Source: Alphaproteobacteria bacterium
Lineage (GTDB): Bacteria; Pseudomonadota; Alphaproteobacteria; RF32; CAG-239
Assembly: GCA_017501665.1 (NCBI GenBank)
Contig: JAFVWM010000045.1
Span: forward strand, 1-52,684
Direction: 5' to 3'
DNA length: 52,684 nt
Position 1 is the first letter of the stretch. Each line of letters starts with the position of its first letter. A program made the position numbers and the translations under genes. The notes below the pieces were generated by a model, which was not told the DNA's origin, did not search any database, and saw only the letters and a list, made by a program, of their open reading frames with translations. This document shows, in pieces, positions 8,961 to 16,510 of the stretch.

Positions 8961-11648
8961 ATGATTGCAAATGAAGAAAATAAATCATCAACTTTAACAC
9001 CGATGATGGCTCAATATATGAAAATTAAGCAGGAGCATAAAGATTATCTGTTGTTTTATCGTATGGGCGATTTTTATGAGTTGTTTTTTGAAGACGCAAT
9101 AACCGCCTCACAGGCATTGAATATTGTTTTAACCAAGCGCGGAAAAACCGAAACCGGCAATATTCCCATGTGCGGAATACCGTTTCATGCGTATGAAAGT
9201 TATTTGGCAAAATTGATAAAAATGGGCTATAAGGTTGCAATTTGTGAACAAACCGAAGATCCTAAAGAGGCTAAGAAAAGAGGCGGAAAATCACTGGTAA
9301 ATCGAGAAATTGTAAGATTGGTAACACCAGGGACACTTACCGAAGAAAACTTACTAGAAGCCAAGAAAAACAACTTTTTAATGGCTGTTTCCAATATTTC
9401 TTCAACTTTGGGGGTTGCTTGGATAGATATTTCTACCGGCGAATTTTATACTCAAGAACTTGATATGAGCCAAAATTCTGAAGCACAGGTACTAAGTAGC
9501 ATTTTACAACGTTTGATGCCGGCCGAAATTATTATTCCCGATGGTTATGCTCACAATCCCAAAATATTTGATGTTATAAAAAGTTATAAAGAAAAGCTTA
9601 GCATTTGGCCTGATGAAAGGTTTAATTCGCAAAACGCATATAAGCGAATTACGGATTTGTATCATGTACATAATCTTGATGCTTTTGGTGATTTTTCACG
9701 TTCGGAAATAAGTTCTGCCGGTGTTTTGATCGATTACATCGAATTATCGCAAAGAGGAAAGCTTCCGCACGTATTTCCATTGAAAAAGATTTATTCATCT
9801 CAAATTGTAGAAATAGATGCATCAACGCGTTTGTCATTAGAATTGGTCGAAGCAAACTCCTCTGATAAATCATCAACATTGCTAAAAACAATTGATCGTA
9901 CGGTTACATCTGCCGGTGGAAGATTATTGGCAACCAGAATATCAAATCCTTTATCCGATATTAAAGCAATTAACTCACGTCTTGATATGGTTGAGTTTTT
10001 TATCTATAAGACTCAACTTCGTGAAGATTTACGCCAACTTTTAAAATCATCTTATGATATGGGAAGAGCCGTTTCGCGTTTAAGTATCGGACGCGGGGGA
10101 CCCAGAGATATGCTTAATATAAAAAACACTTTAGGCACCGTTCCTTATATACGTAATCAAATTTTATTTAATTGTGAAGGCTCAACATCTATTGATAACA
10201 ATATTCCGGAATATCTGCAAAATACGGTAAAATGCTTGGGAAATCACGATGCTTTAGTTAAAAAACTCAGTGAAGCCCTAAAAGAAGATGAGCTTCCGCT
10301 ACTAAGTCGTGACGGCGGATTTATTCGTCAGGGATATTCGCCGGCATTGGACGAAATGAAAAACTTTAAGGATAATTCACATGAGGCCATAGCCAAACTT
10401 CAAGTCAAATATACAGAAGAAACATCGATTCCCAATTTGAAAATAAAATATAATAATTTGATAGGCTATTTTATTGAAATTCCATCTAAAAATGTCCAGC
10501 AAATATTAGATAACAAGCAATTCATTTTTCGTCAATCAGTTCTTAATGCATCTCGCTTTACCACGGTTGAACTCACCGAAATAGAAGACAAAATAAGAGG
10601 TGCTTCGGATAAAGCATTGGCTATGGAGCTTGAATTATATGAGGAACTCTTAAATTCGATAAAAGCATCTTGTGATGATATAGTTAAATGTGCCAATGCA
10701 ATAGCCGAATTAGATGTAGCTATGAGTTTGGCTGACTTGGCTGTTGAACATAACTATTGTCGCCCTGTTGTAGATGATTCGTTGTGTTTTGAAGTTATCG
10801 GCGGGCGACATCCTGTTGTCGAAGAAGCAATTCGCAAAGATAATTCCGGAGTTTTTGTGGCAAATGATTGCCAAATGAATAACGAAAAAGGTAATTTGTG
10901 GCTTATAACCGGACCTAATATGGCCGGTAAGTCAACCTATTTACGCCAAAATGCCGTTATTGTAATTATGGCACAGATGGGGTCATTTGTACCATGCCAA
11001 AGCGCACATATCGGCGTAGTAAATAAAATATTCTCTCGTGTGGGGGCCTCAGATGATTTAGCCAAGGGACGATCAACATTTATGGTTGAGATGGTAGAAA
11101 CAGCCGGAATTTTAAATCAGGCTGATGAACGCTCCTTTGTAATATTAGATGAAATAGGACGCGGAACGGCAACCTTTGACGGATTATCAATCGCTTGGGC
11201 TGTGGTAGAATATCTTCACGAAATAAACAGATGTCGCACTTTGTTTGCCACTCACTATCACGAGCTTACATCTTTGACTGCGAAGTTGTCTCGTATGAGT
11301 TTACATTGTATGAAAGTTAAAGAATTTAATGATAATGTTATCTTTATGCACGAGGTAGTTGATGGCGCGGCTGATCGTAGCTATGGTATTTATGTAGCCA
11401 AATTGGCCGGACTTCCTAAGTCACTGATAAAAAGAGCAGATCAGGTATTGCATAATTTGGAAAAACAAGACAAAGGCTTATCGGTTAAAGATATTGCCGA
11501 AGATCTACCGCTGTTTGCCTGTGTTAAAGAAAAGGTTGTTGAAAAACAGTCATCTCCGGCATTGGATGAACTTATAAACATAAATCCCGATGATCTTAGC
11601 CCCAGAGAAGCTTTAGAAAAATTATATGAATTGAAAAAATTACTGTAA
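8961..11648 (+). CDS. mutS: DNA mismatch repair protein MutS
   Basis: An 895 aa MutS, which recognises mismatches and starts repair with MutL. The N-terminal mismatch-binding motif is GDFYELFFEDA (about residues 32-42), carrying the Phe-x-Glu that stacks on the mispaired base. Connector, lever and clamp domains follow. The ATPase domain shows Walker A GPNMAGKSTYLRQ (about 651-663), the ABC-like signature region STFMVEM, and Walker B VILDEIGRGT. The C-terminal tail is complete and of normal length. The gene diverges from the histidine kinase gene across 36 bases and ends at a strong terminator. Confidence 0.97.
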   Translation: MIANEENKSSTLTPMMAQYMKIKQEHKDYLLFYRMGDFYELFFEDAITASQALNIVLTKRGKTETGNIPMCGIPFHAYESYLAKLIKMGYKVAICEQTEDPKEAKKRGGKSLVNREIVRLVTPGTLTEENLLEAKKNNFLMAVSNISSTLGVAWIDISTGEFYTQELDMSQNSEAQVLSSILQRLMPAEIIIPDGYAHNPKIFDVIKSYKEKLSIWPDERFNSQNAYKRITDLYHVHNLDAFGDFSRSEISSAGVLIDYIELSQRGKLPHVFPLKKIYSSQIVEIDASTRLSLELVEANSSDKSSTLLKTIDRTVTSAGGRLLATRISNPLSDIKAINSRLDMVEFFIYKTQLREDLRQLLKSSYDMGRAVSRLSIGRGGPRDMLNIKNTLGTVPYIRNQILFNCEGSTSIDNNIPEYLQNTVKCLGNHDALVKKLSEALKEDELPLLSRDGGFIRQGYSPALDEMKNFKDNSHEAIAKLQVKYTEETSIPNLKIKYNNLIGYFIEIPSKNVQQILDNKQFIFRQSVLNASRFTTVELTEIEDKIRGASDKALAMELELYEELLNSIKASCDDIVKCANAIAELDVAMSLADLAVEHNYCRPVVDDSLCFEVIGGRHPVVEEAIRKDNSGVFVANDCQMNNEKGNLWLITGPNMAGKSTYLRQNAVIVIMAQMGSFVPCQSAHIGVVNKIFSRVGASDDLAKGRSTFMVEMVETAGILNQADERSFVILDEIGRGTATFDGLSIAWAVVEYLHEINRCRTLFATHYHELTSLTAKLSRMSLHCMKVKEFNDNVIFMHEVVDGAADRSYGIYVAKLAGLPKSLIKRADQVLHNLEKQDKGLSVKDIAEDLPLFACVKEKVVEKQSSPALDELININPDDLSPREALEKLYELKKLL

Positions 11649-11652
11649 ATAA

Positions 11653-11683
11653 AAGCCGGAAATAATGTCCGGCTTATTTTTTT
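11653..11683. terminator. Terminator between convergent mutS and rubredoxin genes
   Basis: Perfect eight-base arms AAGCCGGA/TCCGGCTT with a seven-base loop, followed by a T-run on the plus strand. An A-run on the other side suggests that it also works for the convergent minus-strand gene. Confidence 0.8.
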
Positions 11684-11819
11684 ATTCTACATCACGTAAT
11701 TCAAAAAACGATTTATCAACTCCACAAATAGGGCAGGCATAGTCGTCACCCAGTTTCTCAAAATCTATATCTCCATCATAAACATAGTTACATACACAAC
11801 AAACCCATTTTTTTGCCAT
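11682..11819 (-). CDS. Rubredoxin
   Basis: A 45 aa rubredoxin, a small iron protein for one-electron transfer. The two iron-binding pairs are seen in [12 protein letters not shown] (CxxC at residues 7-10, with an extra Cys at 8) and [13 protein letters not shown] (CPxCG). It is slightly shorter than typical 50-54 aa rubredoxins because of a short central loop. It lies four bases from the flavin reductase gene on the same strand, so the two probably work as an electron-transfer pair, perhaps in handling oxygen or reactive oxygen in an anaerobic or microaerobic cell. Confidence 0.92.
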   Translation of the reverse strand: MAKKWVCCVCNYVYDGDIDFEKLGDDYACPICGVDKSFFELRDVE

Positions 11820-11823
11820 GGCA

Positions 11824-12327
11824 TTATTCTCCTTTCAATCTTTGATAGGCTTTTATAACATTATTTTTTAATTCTCCGCGATAATCCTGATATAATAAAG
11901 ATTCTCCTTGTTTGTTTATTTCGGCATCAACAATTTCGGCAATAAACACCGTATTTGAACATAGTTCATATTTGTGAATAACTTTTGCATTTATAAAAGC
12001 CAAAGCTTCATCAAAAACCGGTAATCCGTGGTATTTATGATGGCTTGTATATTTCCATTTTTCACGTTCATTACTTGCAAAGAAGCCGAAATTGGCAATA
12101 ATATCCGGAGAAACGTTCTTAGGTAAAACAGATAAATTAAAGGTTAAAGTTTTATCAATGGCTTGTTTTGTATTGCTCTGATTACCGCAAGAAATCGCTA
12201 AAGCGCAAGGCTGATTTGCCACCATCATAACAGCATCAATAATTGATCCGATATCTTTTTTTCCACTATTTGCACTCAGTATATACAAACCAAGAGGTAT
12301 TTTATATAATATTTCCCAATCAATCAT
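11824..12327 (-). CDS. Flavin reductase-like domain protein (rubredoxin partner)
   Basis: A 167 aa flavin-binding protein of the flavin reductase-like, split-barrel fold. The N-terminal pattern ([13 protein letters not shown], then [15 protein letters not shown]) and the central NFGFFAS match the FMN-binding flavin reductase family found fused to or beside rubredoxin. Immediate linkage with rubredoxin supports an NAD(P)H-flavin-rubredoxin electron path. The electron acceptor cannot be named from the sequence. The start chosen has no strong ribosome-binding site. Confidence 0.82.
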   Translation of the reverse strand: MIDWEILYKIPLGLYILSANSGKKDIGSIIDAVMMVANQPCALAISCGNQSNTKQAIDKTLTFNLSVLPKNVSPDIIANFGFFASNEREKWKYTSHHKYHGLPVFDEALAFINAKVIHKYELCSNTVFIAEIVDAEINKQGESLLYQDYRGELKNNVIKAYQRLKGE

Positions 12328-12458
12328 TTTTTAACCTCAACAATAAAATTTACCATATATATAATCACGGATTTTATTGTTACAATGATTAAAAAAATAA
12401 TTATTCGGGCAAAAGTGAACCTCCAAATATTATAGTAAAAATATTGTTTTTAATTTTT

Positions 12459-13097
12459 TTATTCTAAGTAACTGTAAGGCTCATCACCTTTTTTCATACG
12501 ACGTGTTGACTTGCAAATATCGTGAGAATTTTTTGAAAAACTAAGATCAATCGGAGTCTTTTCATTACAACTCCAACACATCATAAATCTATCCATTAAA
12601 GGTCTGTCGCTCGTACATTTTAATACACTGTAATAACTTGTTTCGTTATATTTTTTTCTTATTCTTTTAGAACAATTCAGGTGGCAAAATCTTTTCTCTC
12701 TACAATCAGAATCGGATACTTGAACGGGCTCTTCGGTATTGCAACGATAACATCTGCCATTACTTCCTTTAAAATAAGTTTCCACGGTATCTTCATCAGC
12801 TTTATCTTCTTCATCTTCATCCAACTCACAATTTGATGATCCTACGCTTGTATTATTTTGAGGAAAAGGTATCGATTCGCCATTTTTTAATCTACAGGTT
12901 CTATCTTTAAAAATATATATTCTATTGGGACAATTTACTTCACAATTATCTTTTGTTCCGACCTTAAGGGCATATTGAGTATTGCAATCATAATATTTTC
13001 CATACAGGCTGAATTTAAAATCAGATGCTTCTACAACACCTGTATAAGCAATAAATAGTGATATGCATAGGATAATCGATTTAAATATATTTTTCAT
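12459..13097 (-). CDS. Secreted cysteine-rich protein with repeated Cys modules
   Basis: A 212 aa protein with a clear signal peptide (about residues 1-24, ending VVEA). The mature part holds many cysteines in repeated modules of the kind CNTxxxxxV (residues about 38-46), CYRCNTEEPVQV (about 116-127) and CWSCNEKTPIDL (about 173-184), separated by an acidic stretch (DEDEEDKADED). The modules probably fold through disulphides in the periplasm or at the surface. It is similar in style, though not obviously in sequence, to the large Cys-rich proteins at 47.5-50.7 kb. It follows the GT61 gene by 13 bases and is likely co-transcribed with it. Function unknown. Confidence 0.75.
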   Translation of the reverse strand: MKNIFKSIILCISLFIAYTGVVEASDFKFSLYGKYYDCNTQYALKVGTKDNCEVNCPNRIYIFKDRTCRLKNGESIPFPQNNTSVGSSNCELDEDEEDKADEDTVETYFKGSNGRCYRCNTEEPVQVSDSDCREKRFCHLNCSKRIRKKYNETSYYSVLKCTSDRPLMDRFMMCWSCNEKTPIDLSFSKNSHDICKSTRRMKKGDEPYSYLE

Positions 13098-13110
13098 AAT
13101 GTTAAAACTC

Positions 13111-14349
13111 CTATTTTCTTTTTTTATAAGATTTTATTTTTTGTTTTATAAGTTTTTTTAAGGGAATAAAAGCATCAGCAATAAGCATAAAACGTTTAGC
13201 TGTTAAAGGGTAATTTACGGCCAAAGCATTATTGTTATCTGATTGACTGTAATATTTTAGCCATAATTTAACAAATTTTTTTCCGTCAGATGTTTTTACA
13301 TAATTCACCAAAGACTTGTTATATTTTAGCTGTTTAGTCTTGCAGTATGATGCCATAGCTTCATTTATGGTCAATAATGTAGGGCCTACACTATGATCTA
13401 CCGGGAACGGATTGGTGTTAACTCCGACATAATAAGTATTTGCATTCATTGCTTGATTGATTAAGGATTGTTCAGGAACAGGAGTATCAGTCCTTTCTAA
13501 AATGGTAATGTCAATGTTATCATCGGCAAACAAAACCATGTGCATACCGGTTCCGCTTATACCAGCCAATTCTGAGGCATTTTTCATAACGGATATTTGT
13601 TCTTTTAATGACAATTTTTCGGGGTGAATAATTTTGTAGCCGTTTTGTTTATATAGGTTTTCGAACAGATATTCACCCAAACACAATGTCCCCCCCTTAA
13701 ACTTACTTCGAGAAATATAGTATTTTTCTTTTTTCTTAGCAGGGATTTTAGAGCTTATATATTTGTAAGGTATTGTAAATTTTTCATTATATGAGGTGGC
13801 TAATATATGAGATTGATAGGGAATATACACCTTTTTAAATTTTGTTATTTTTTTTATGATGTGAACTTTTTCTTTATCGATTCCGATAAGATCCATAAAC
13901 TCCCAAAATTGTGGAAACAAAGGTTGGTTTTTAGGCATTAGAAAAGCAACGTGCAGGTTTTTGTCAGCGTGTTCACACCAATACCAAATACGAGATAATC
14001 CTTCAACTAAAAAATGTCCGAAATGATTTATCAGTACACCGGCATACAAAACTTCTTCATCAATATATTCAGCTTCGGTTTGAGAAAATTCATATGATTT
14101 AAGTAAACAACCGCCTTTATTTGCTCTTAAAAATTGAGAGTTTTGAATAAATTTCATTTCAGCATCGACAACACCACCTTCAAAACTTATAACCCCATCA
14201 TTATCGACTATCTTTTTTGTCGGCAAAATAAAGGCATTATCAGCAATAACACAATCGTCAAAATCGTGTTTTTTATAATAATCATTGCCTGTAACGTTTG
14301 AAAAAATATCTTTTGTCATACTGTCGAAAAATATTTGAGCTTTTGTCAT
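13111..14349 (-). CDS. Glycosyltransferase family 61-like protein
   Basis: About 412 aa from this ATG; a GTG start would extend it to 14391, but that codon has no ribosome-binding site and lies too near the promoter I see. The family signature is visible in YAGVLINHFGHFLVEGLSRIWYW-type sequence (H-F-G-H-F-L core, about residues 120-130 of the shorter form) and near the C-terminus in ELAGISGTGMHMVLFA. Such proteins transfer sugars onto cell-surface polysaccharide or glycoprotein. It leads a probable two-gene unit with the Cys-rich secreted protein. It borders the prophage, so it could be host or prophage cargo. Confidence 0.8.
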   Translation of the reverse strand: MTKAQIFFDSMTKDIFSNVTGNDYYKKHDFDDCVIADNAFILPTKKIVDNDGVISFEGGVVDAEMKFIQNSQFLRANKGGCLLKSYEFSQTEAEYIDEEVLYAGVLINHFGHFLVEGLSRIWYWCEHADKNLHVAFLMPKNQPLFPQFWEFMDLIGIDKEKVHIIKKITKFKKVYIPYQSHILATSYNEKFTIPYKYISSKIPAKKKEKYYISRSKFKGGTLCLGEYLFENLYKQNGYKIIHPEKLSLKEQISVMKNASELAGISGTGMHMVLFADDNIDITILERTDTPVPEQSLINQAMNANTYYVGVNTNPFPVDHSVGPTLLTINEAMASYCKTKQLKYNKSLVNYVKTSDGKKFVKLWLKYYSQSDNNNALAVNYPLTAKRFMLIADAFIPLKKLIKQKIKSYKKRK

Positions 14350-14403
14350 TTTTTTTGTACCGAATGTAATAATGTTTACTTTAAATAACACACATATTAA
14401 AGC

Positions 14404-14431
14404 ATACTATTCTATATACGATACAAGTCAA
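14404..14431 (-). promoter_or_regulatory. Candidate sigma70 promoter for the GT61 gene
   Basis: On the minus strand, TTGACT (14426-14431) and TAGTAT (14404-14409) are separated by 16 bases. Transcription would begin near 14397, favouring the ATG start at 14349 over the GTG at 14391. Confidence 0.4.
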
Positions 14432-14445
14432 TATATAAAAGTCCC

Positions 14446-14706
14446 CTATATCATAAGTGTTTTCATATTCTCATTTAGCCATTTTTCAATACCTTGCTTT
14501 GCAACAAATCTGAATTGTTCTATTTTAGTCGCATCATCAGTGATCAAAATATCGGCAATTTGAGCATCGCTCATTGTTTCGATATAATCCCAAAAAGCAA
14601 AAATAAGATTTACTTTTCTGGGCCAAATACCATTGTTAACAAAGATGTTTTCTTCAAAAGAAAAAAACAATTCGTTTAAAATATTGTAAAAATTTTCATT
14701 ATCCAC
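14446..14706 (-). CDS. Small leftward prophage protein, about 86 aa
   Basis: I do not recognise this protein. The frame opens at GTG 14718, but GAGG lies six bases before the GTG at 14706, so I take that start. It is a soluble, acidic, probably all-helical protein with no membrane segment. A perfect repressor-type dyad (14722-14739) lies just upstream, so it appears to be an early gene under the S24 repressor, transcribed away from it like an early-left gene. It could be an antirepressor or regulator, but nothing in the sequence proves this. Confidence 0.6.
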   Translation of the reverse strand: MDNENFYNILNELFFSFEENIFVNNGIWPRKVNLIFAFWDYIETMSDAQIADILITDDATKIEQFRFVAKQGIEKWLNENMKTLMI

Positions 14707-14721
14707 TACGCACCTCACAAA

Positions 14722-14739
14722 TATTGTATAAATACAATA
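14722..14739. promoter_or_regulatory. Repressor operator (perfect dyad)
   Basis: TATTGTA-N4-TACAATA is a perfect 7-4-7 inverted repeat, immediately upstream of the small leftward gene. It is the best example of a dyad that recurs around the repressor gene. Confidence 0.65.
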
Positions 14740-14771
14740 AGTAGAGCAATTTAGAATAAAATCAATATAAA

Positions 14772-14789
14772 TATTGTGTTTTTACAATT
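14772..14789. promoter_or_regulatory. Repressor operator (imperfect dyad)
   Basis: TATTGTG-N4-TACAATT lies 32 bases from the perfect site and matches the same 7-4-7 pattern with one change in each arm. It lies between the repressor gene's end and the leftward gene. Confidence 0.5.
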
Positions 14790-14810
14790 GTGGTGGATAA
14801 GATTATAAAA

Positions 14811-15512
14811 TTATAATTTATGAGCCAAATAGCAAACTTTACCGCAAATATTTAAAGTCTTTATATCTTTTATGTTTATAGGCTTATAAGATGTGTTATC
14901 TGAAGATATATCAGCCGAATTATCAAACGGATTAAGCTGAATGCGTCTTATAATTGTATCGCTATTTGTTGAAATCATATAAATTCCGTCAGACGAAGGA
15001 ATACTGTAAGATAAATCAACCCATACAAAATCACCGGAATTTATTGTAGGAGACATGGCATCACCGACAACCTTAAATATCATCAAATTTTTAGGAGTTG
15101 TTGAACAATAATGACTTAAAAGATCATAAGACAGCATTTCTTTTCCTATAATATTCTTTTTAATCTGTTCAAATTTTCCTCGGTTAGCGCCTCCCATATC
15201 AACAACGTCAACGGATATCATCTTTAAGTCATCTTGTTTAGAAAAGTTAAATAATCCGGTTAGAGTGCTTAATTTATCCTGTACAAGAGTGTTAGGTAAT
15301 TGAAAATCGCAAAGAGATTGTTCATCAACGTTCAAGATTTTAGATAATTTTCTTCTGGTATTTTCATCTAATCTTTTAGGTGAATTACGTTTTATAAAAT
15401 GAAATAAATAAGTAGAGTTTTTGCCCAGTTGCAAAGATAGAGCATTTAAGCTGAACCCTTTTTCTTTAATAGTATTTTCTAAAAAAACTCTAACTTCTTG
15501 TAATTTATCCAT
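14811..15512 (-). CDS. Phage repressor, N-terminal HTH plus S24 LexA-like domain
   Basis: About 233 aa from the ATG at 15512, which follows AAGGGA; the frame is open to 15560 but without a better site. The N-terminus (SLNALSLQLGKNSTYLFHFI) is a helix-turn-helix domain. The C-terminus is an S24 peptidase-like domain with the nucleophile serine in VVGDAMSPTINSGDFVWVD. In self-cleaving relatives the general base is the lysine in VKRL-type sequence; here the segment reads TIIRRIQL, with arginine at that place. Self-cleavage may therefore be weak or absent. It is flanked by matching dyads on both sides, as expected for a CI-type lysogeny regulator with autocontrol. Confidence 0.88.
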   Translation of the reverse strand: MDKLQEVRVFLENTIKEKGFSLNALSLQLGKNSTYLFHFIKRNSPKRLDENTRRKLSKILNVDEQSLCDFQLPNTLVQDKLSTLTGLFNFSKQDDLKMISVDVVDMGGANRGKFEQIKKNIIGKEMLSYDLLSHYCSTTPKNLMIFKVVGDAMSPTINSGDFVWVDLSYSIPSSDGIYMISTNSDTIIRRIQLNPFDNSADISSDNTSYKPINIKDIKTLNICGKVCYLAHKL

Positions 15513-15548
15513 AATTCGATTCCCTTGAGATTTTATAAAAGCAATAAA

Positions 15549-15577
15549 TATATATTGCATTTTTACAACTTTGTAAA
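15549..15577 (-). promoter_or_regulatory. Repressor gene promoter
   Basis: On the minus strand, TTTACA (15572-15577), a 17-base spacer and TATATA (15549-15554) form a good sigma70 promoter for the repressor gene. An operator-like dyad lies inside the spacer, which suggests autorepression. Confidence 0.6.
15553..15570. promoter_or_regulatory. Repressor operator within the repressor promoter
   Basis: TATTGCA-N4-TACAACT matches the 7-4-7 dyad with changes in both arms. It lies between the -35 and -10 elements of the repressor promoter. Confidence 0.45.
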
Positions 15578-15606
15578 CAGCTTTTGCAAAAAATATTCAA
15601 AGACTA

Positions 15607-15636
15607 TTGACCTTTAATTAATTGTTGTTGTAATTA
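15607..15636 (+). promoter_or_regulatory. Candidate rightward early promoter
   Basis: TTGACC (15607-15612), an 18-base spacer and TAATTA (15631-15636) precede the rightward regulatory gene. The overlap with an operator dyad supports repressor control, although the -10 element is a weak match. Confidence 0.45.
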
Positions 15637-15643
15637 TACAATA
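15626..15643. promoter_or_regulatory. Repressor operator at the rightward promoter
   Basis: TGTTGTA-N4-TACAATA matches the dyad with one change. A further half-site TATTGTA follows at 15648-15654. The site covers the -10 region of the rightward early promoter. Confidence 0.55.
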
Positions 15644-15673
15644 TATTTATTGTAAAAAAACAGGGTGAGTAAA

Positions 15674-16156
15674 ATGAAGTATACTACAAAGCAAGACGTT
15701 GCAAATAAGAGAATTATAAAAAAGGATGGGAAAATACTAAAATTGTCCGTATTGGAATTTTGGTATTCAAAAGGATATTTAGAATTTAATAAATCGCAAT
15801 ATACAGCTGATGAACGTCTTAAATACGGATTAAGACTTTCATTGGATTTTCAAATTATAAATCGTGCCAATATTCATTCAGGATATATTCAAAATTCAAA
15901 AATTGATAAAATAAATAATTCTCAATCCGTTGCTCTTTTGGACGCAATGAATCGTTATAATAAAGCCATAAAAGCCGTACCGAAAGAGTTTTGGTAAATA
16001 GTAAGAAAAATTTGTATAGAAGACAAAGAGCTGAAAATTCCTGAAAAAATCAGTGAACGTCAAAAGGCTTACTTTTTATATTTAAGCCGAATTGATTTGT
16101 GTCGTGGTCTTGACAGGATAATTGAAGCCTACACTCAAAAGTTGAATATAACTTAA
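15674..16156 (+). pseudogene. Prophage regulatory gene interrupted by an in-frame TAA (DUF6456-like)
   Basis: The frame from the ATG at 15674 (a GTG at 15665 is less likely) runs to TAA at 15995-15997, giving 107 aa. The same frame then continues open for 52 more codons to TAA at 16154. Read across the first stop, the product looks like one protein: ADERLKYGLRLSLDF early, then AIKAVPKEFW-stop-IVRKICIED, and LCRGLDRIIEAY near the end. That layout resembles the alphaproteobacterial DUF6456 family, often found near repressors or terminases, but the match is by eye. A single C-to-T change from CAA (Gln) would make this stop. It could be a recent pseudogene or a truncated but active 107 aa protein. 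Confidence 0.6.
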
Positions 16157-16228
16157 ATGGGCAATTTTAACTTTACATTATAAAAAATCTATTGTAAGTG
16201 TAATAAAAAATAAGAAAGAGAGATAAAA

Positions 16229-16372
16229 ATGGACTTGATAGAATCTTATACATTATTTTTTCTAATACTAAATATAGCAAATCAGATAAAATTCGGTTGT
16301 TTATACACACATGTGTTTTTTAGTGTAGCTCTTGAAATACCTATAATAGGACGAGTTTTTATGCTTTGGTAA
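16229..16372 (+). CDS. Small hydrophobic protein, 47 aa
   Basis: A short frame starting at ATG after an AGAAAGAGAGA ribosome-binding region and ending at TAA. The product is hydrophobic, with one or two possible membrane segments (about residues 8-18 and 29-45). I do not recognise it. It lies between the interrupted regulatory gene and the late promoter. Its reality is supported only by the ribosome-binding site and the lack of any other gene here. Confidence 0.4.
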   Translation: MDLIESYTLFFLILNIANQIKFGCLYTHVFFSVALEIPIIGRVFMLW

Positions 16373-16392
16373 AAAAAATTTTTTACACCTGA

Positions 16393-16421
16393 TTGACTTT
16401 ACCGTCGGGTTACATTATAAA
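16393..16421 (+). promoter_or_regulatory. Strong promoter for the late (morphogenesis) operon
   Basis: TTGACT (16393-16398), exactly 17 bases, and TATAAA (16416-16421) form a near-consensus sigma70 promoter. Transcription would start near 16428, directly before a terminator hairpin and about 85 bases upstream of the terminase small subunit gene. Confidence 0.7.
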
Positions 16422-16430
16422 GATAAATAT

Positions 16431-16468
16431 AGTGAGTAAGTGGGTTCAAACACTTTCTCACTTTTTTT
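16431..16468 (+). terminator. Leader terminator directly after the late promoter
   Basis: Arms AGTGAG-T-AAGTG and CACTT-T-CTCACT pair over eleven bases with one T-T mismatch, loop of eight bases, then seven T. It would end transcripts from the late promoter after about 40 bases unless overridden, as in lambda-type late control. Confidence 0.7.
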
Positions 16469-16510
16469 ATATCCAAATCAAAAATCAGTAAATAAAAGGA
16501 GTTTTCTATT

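Noticed and set aside
15995..15997. Stop-codon reassignment (recoding) as a general feature
   Set aside because: TAA, TAG and TGA all end well-recognised genes in the window, so a changed genetic code does not explain the in-frame TAA.
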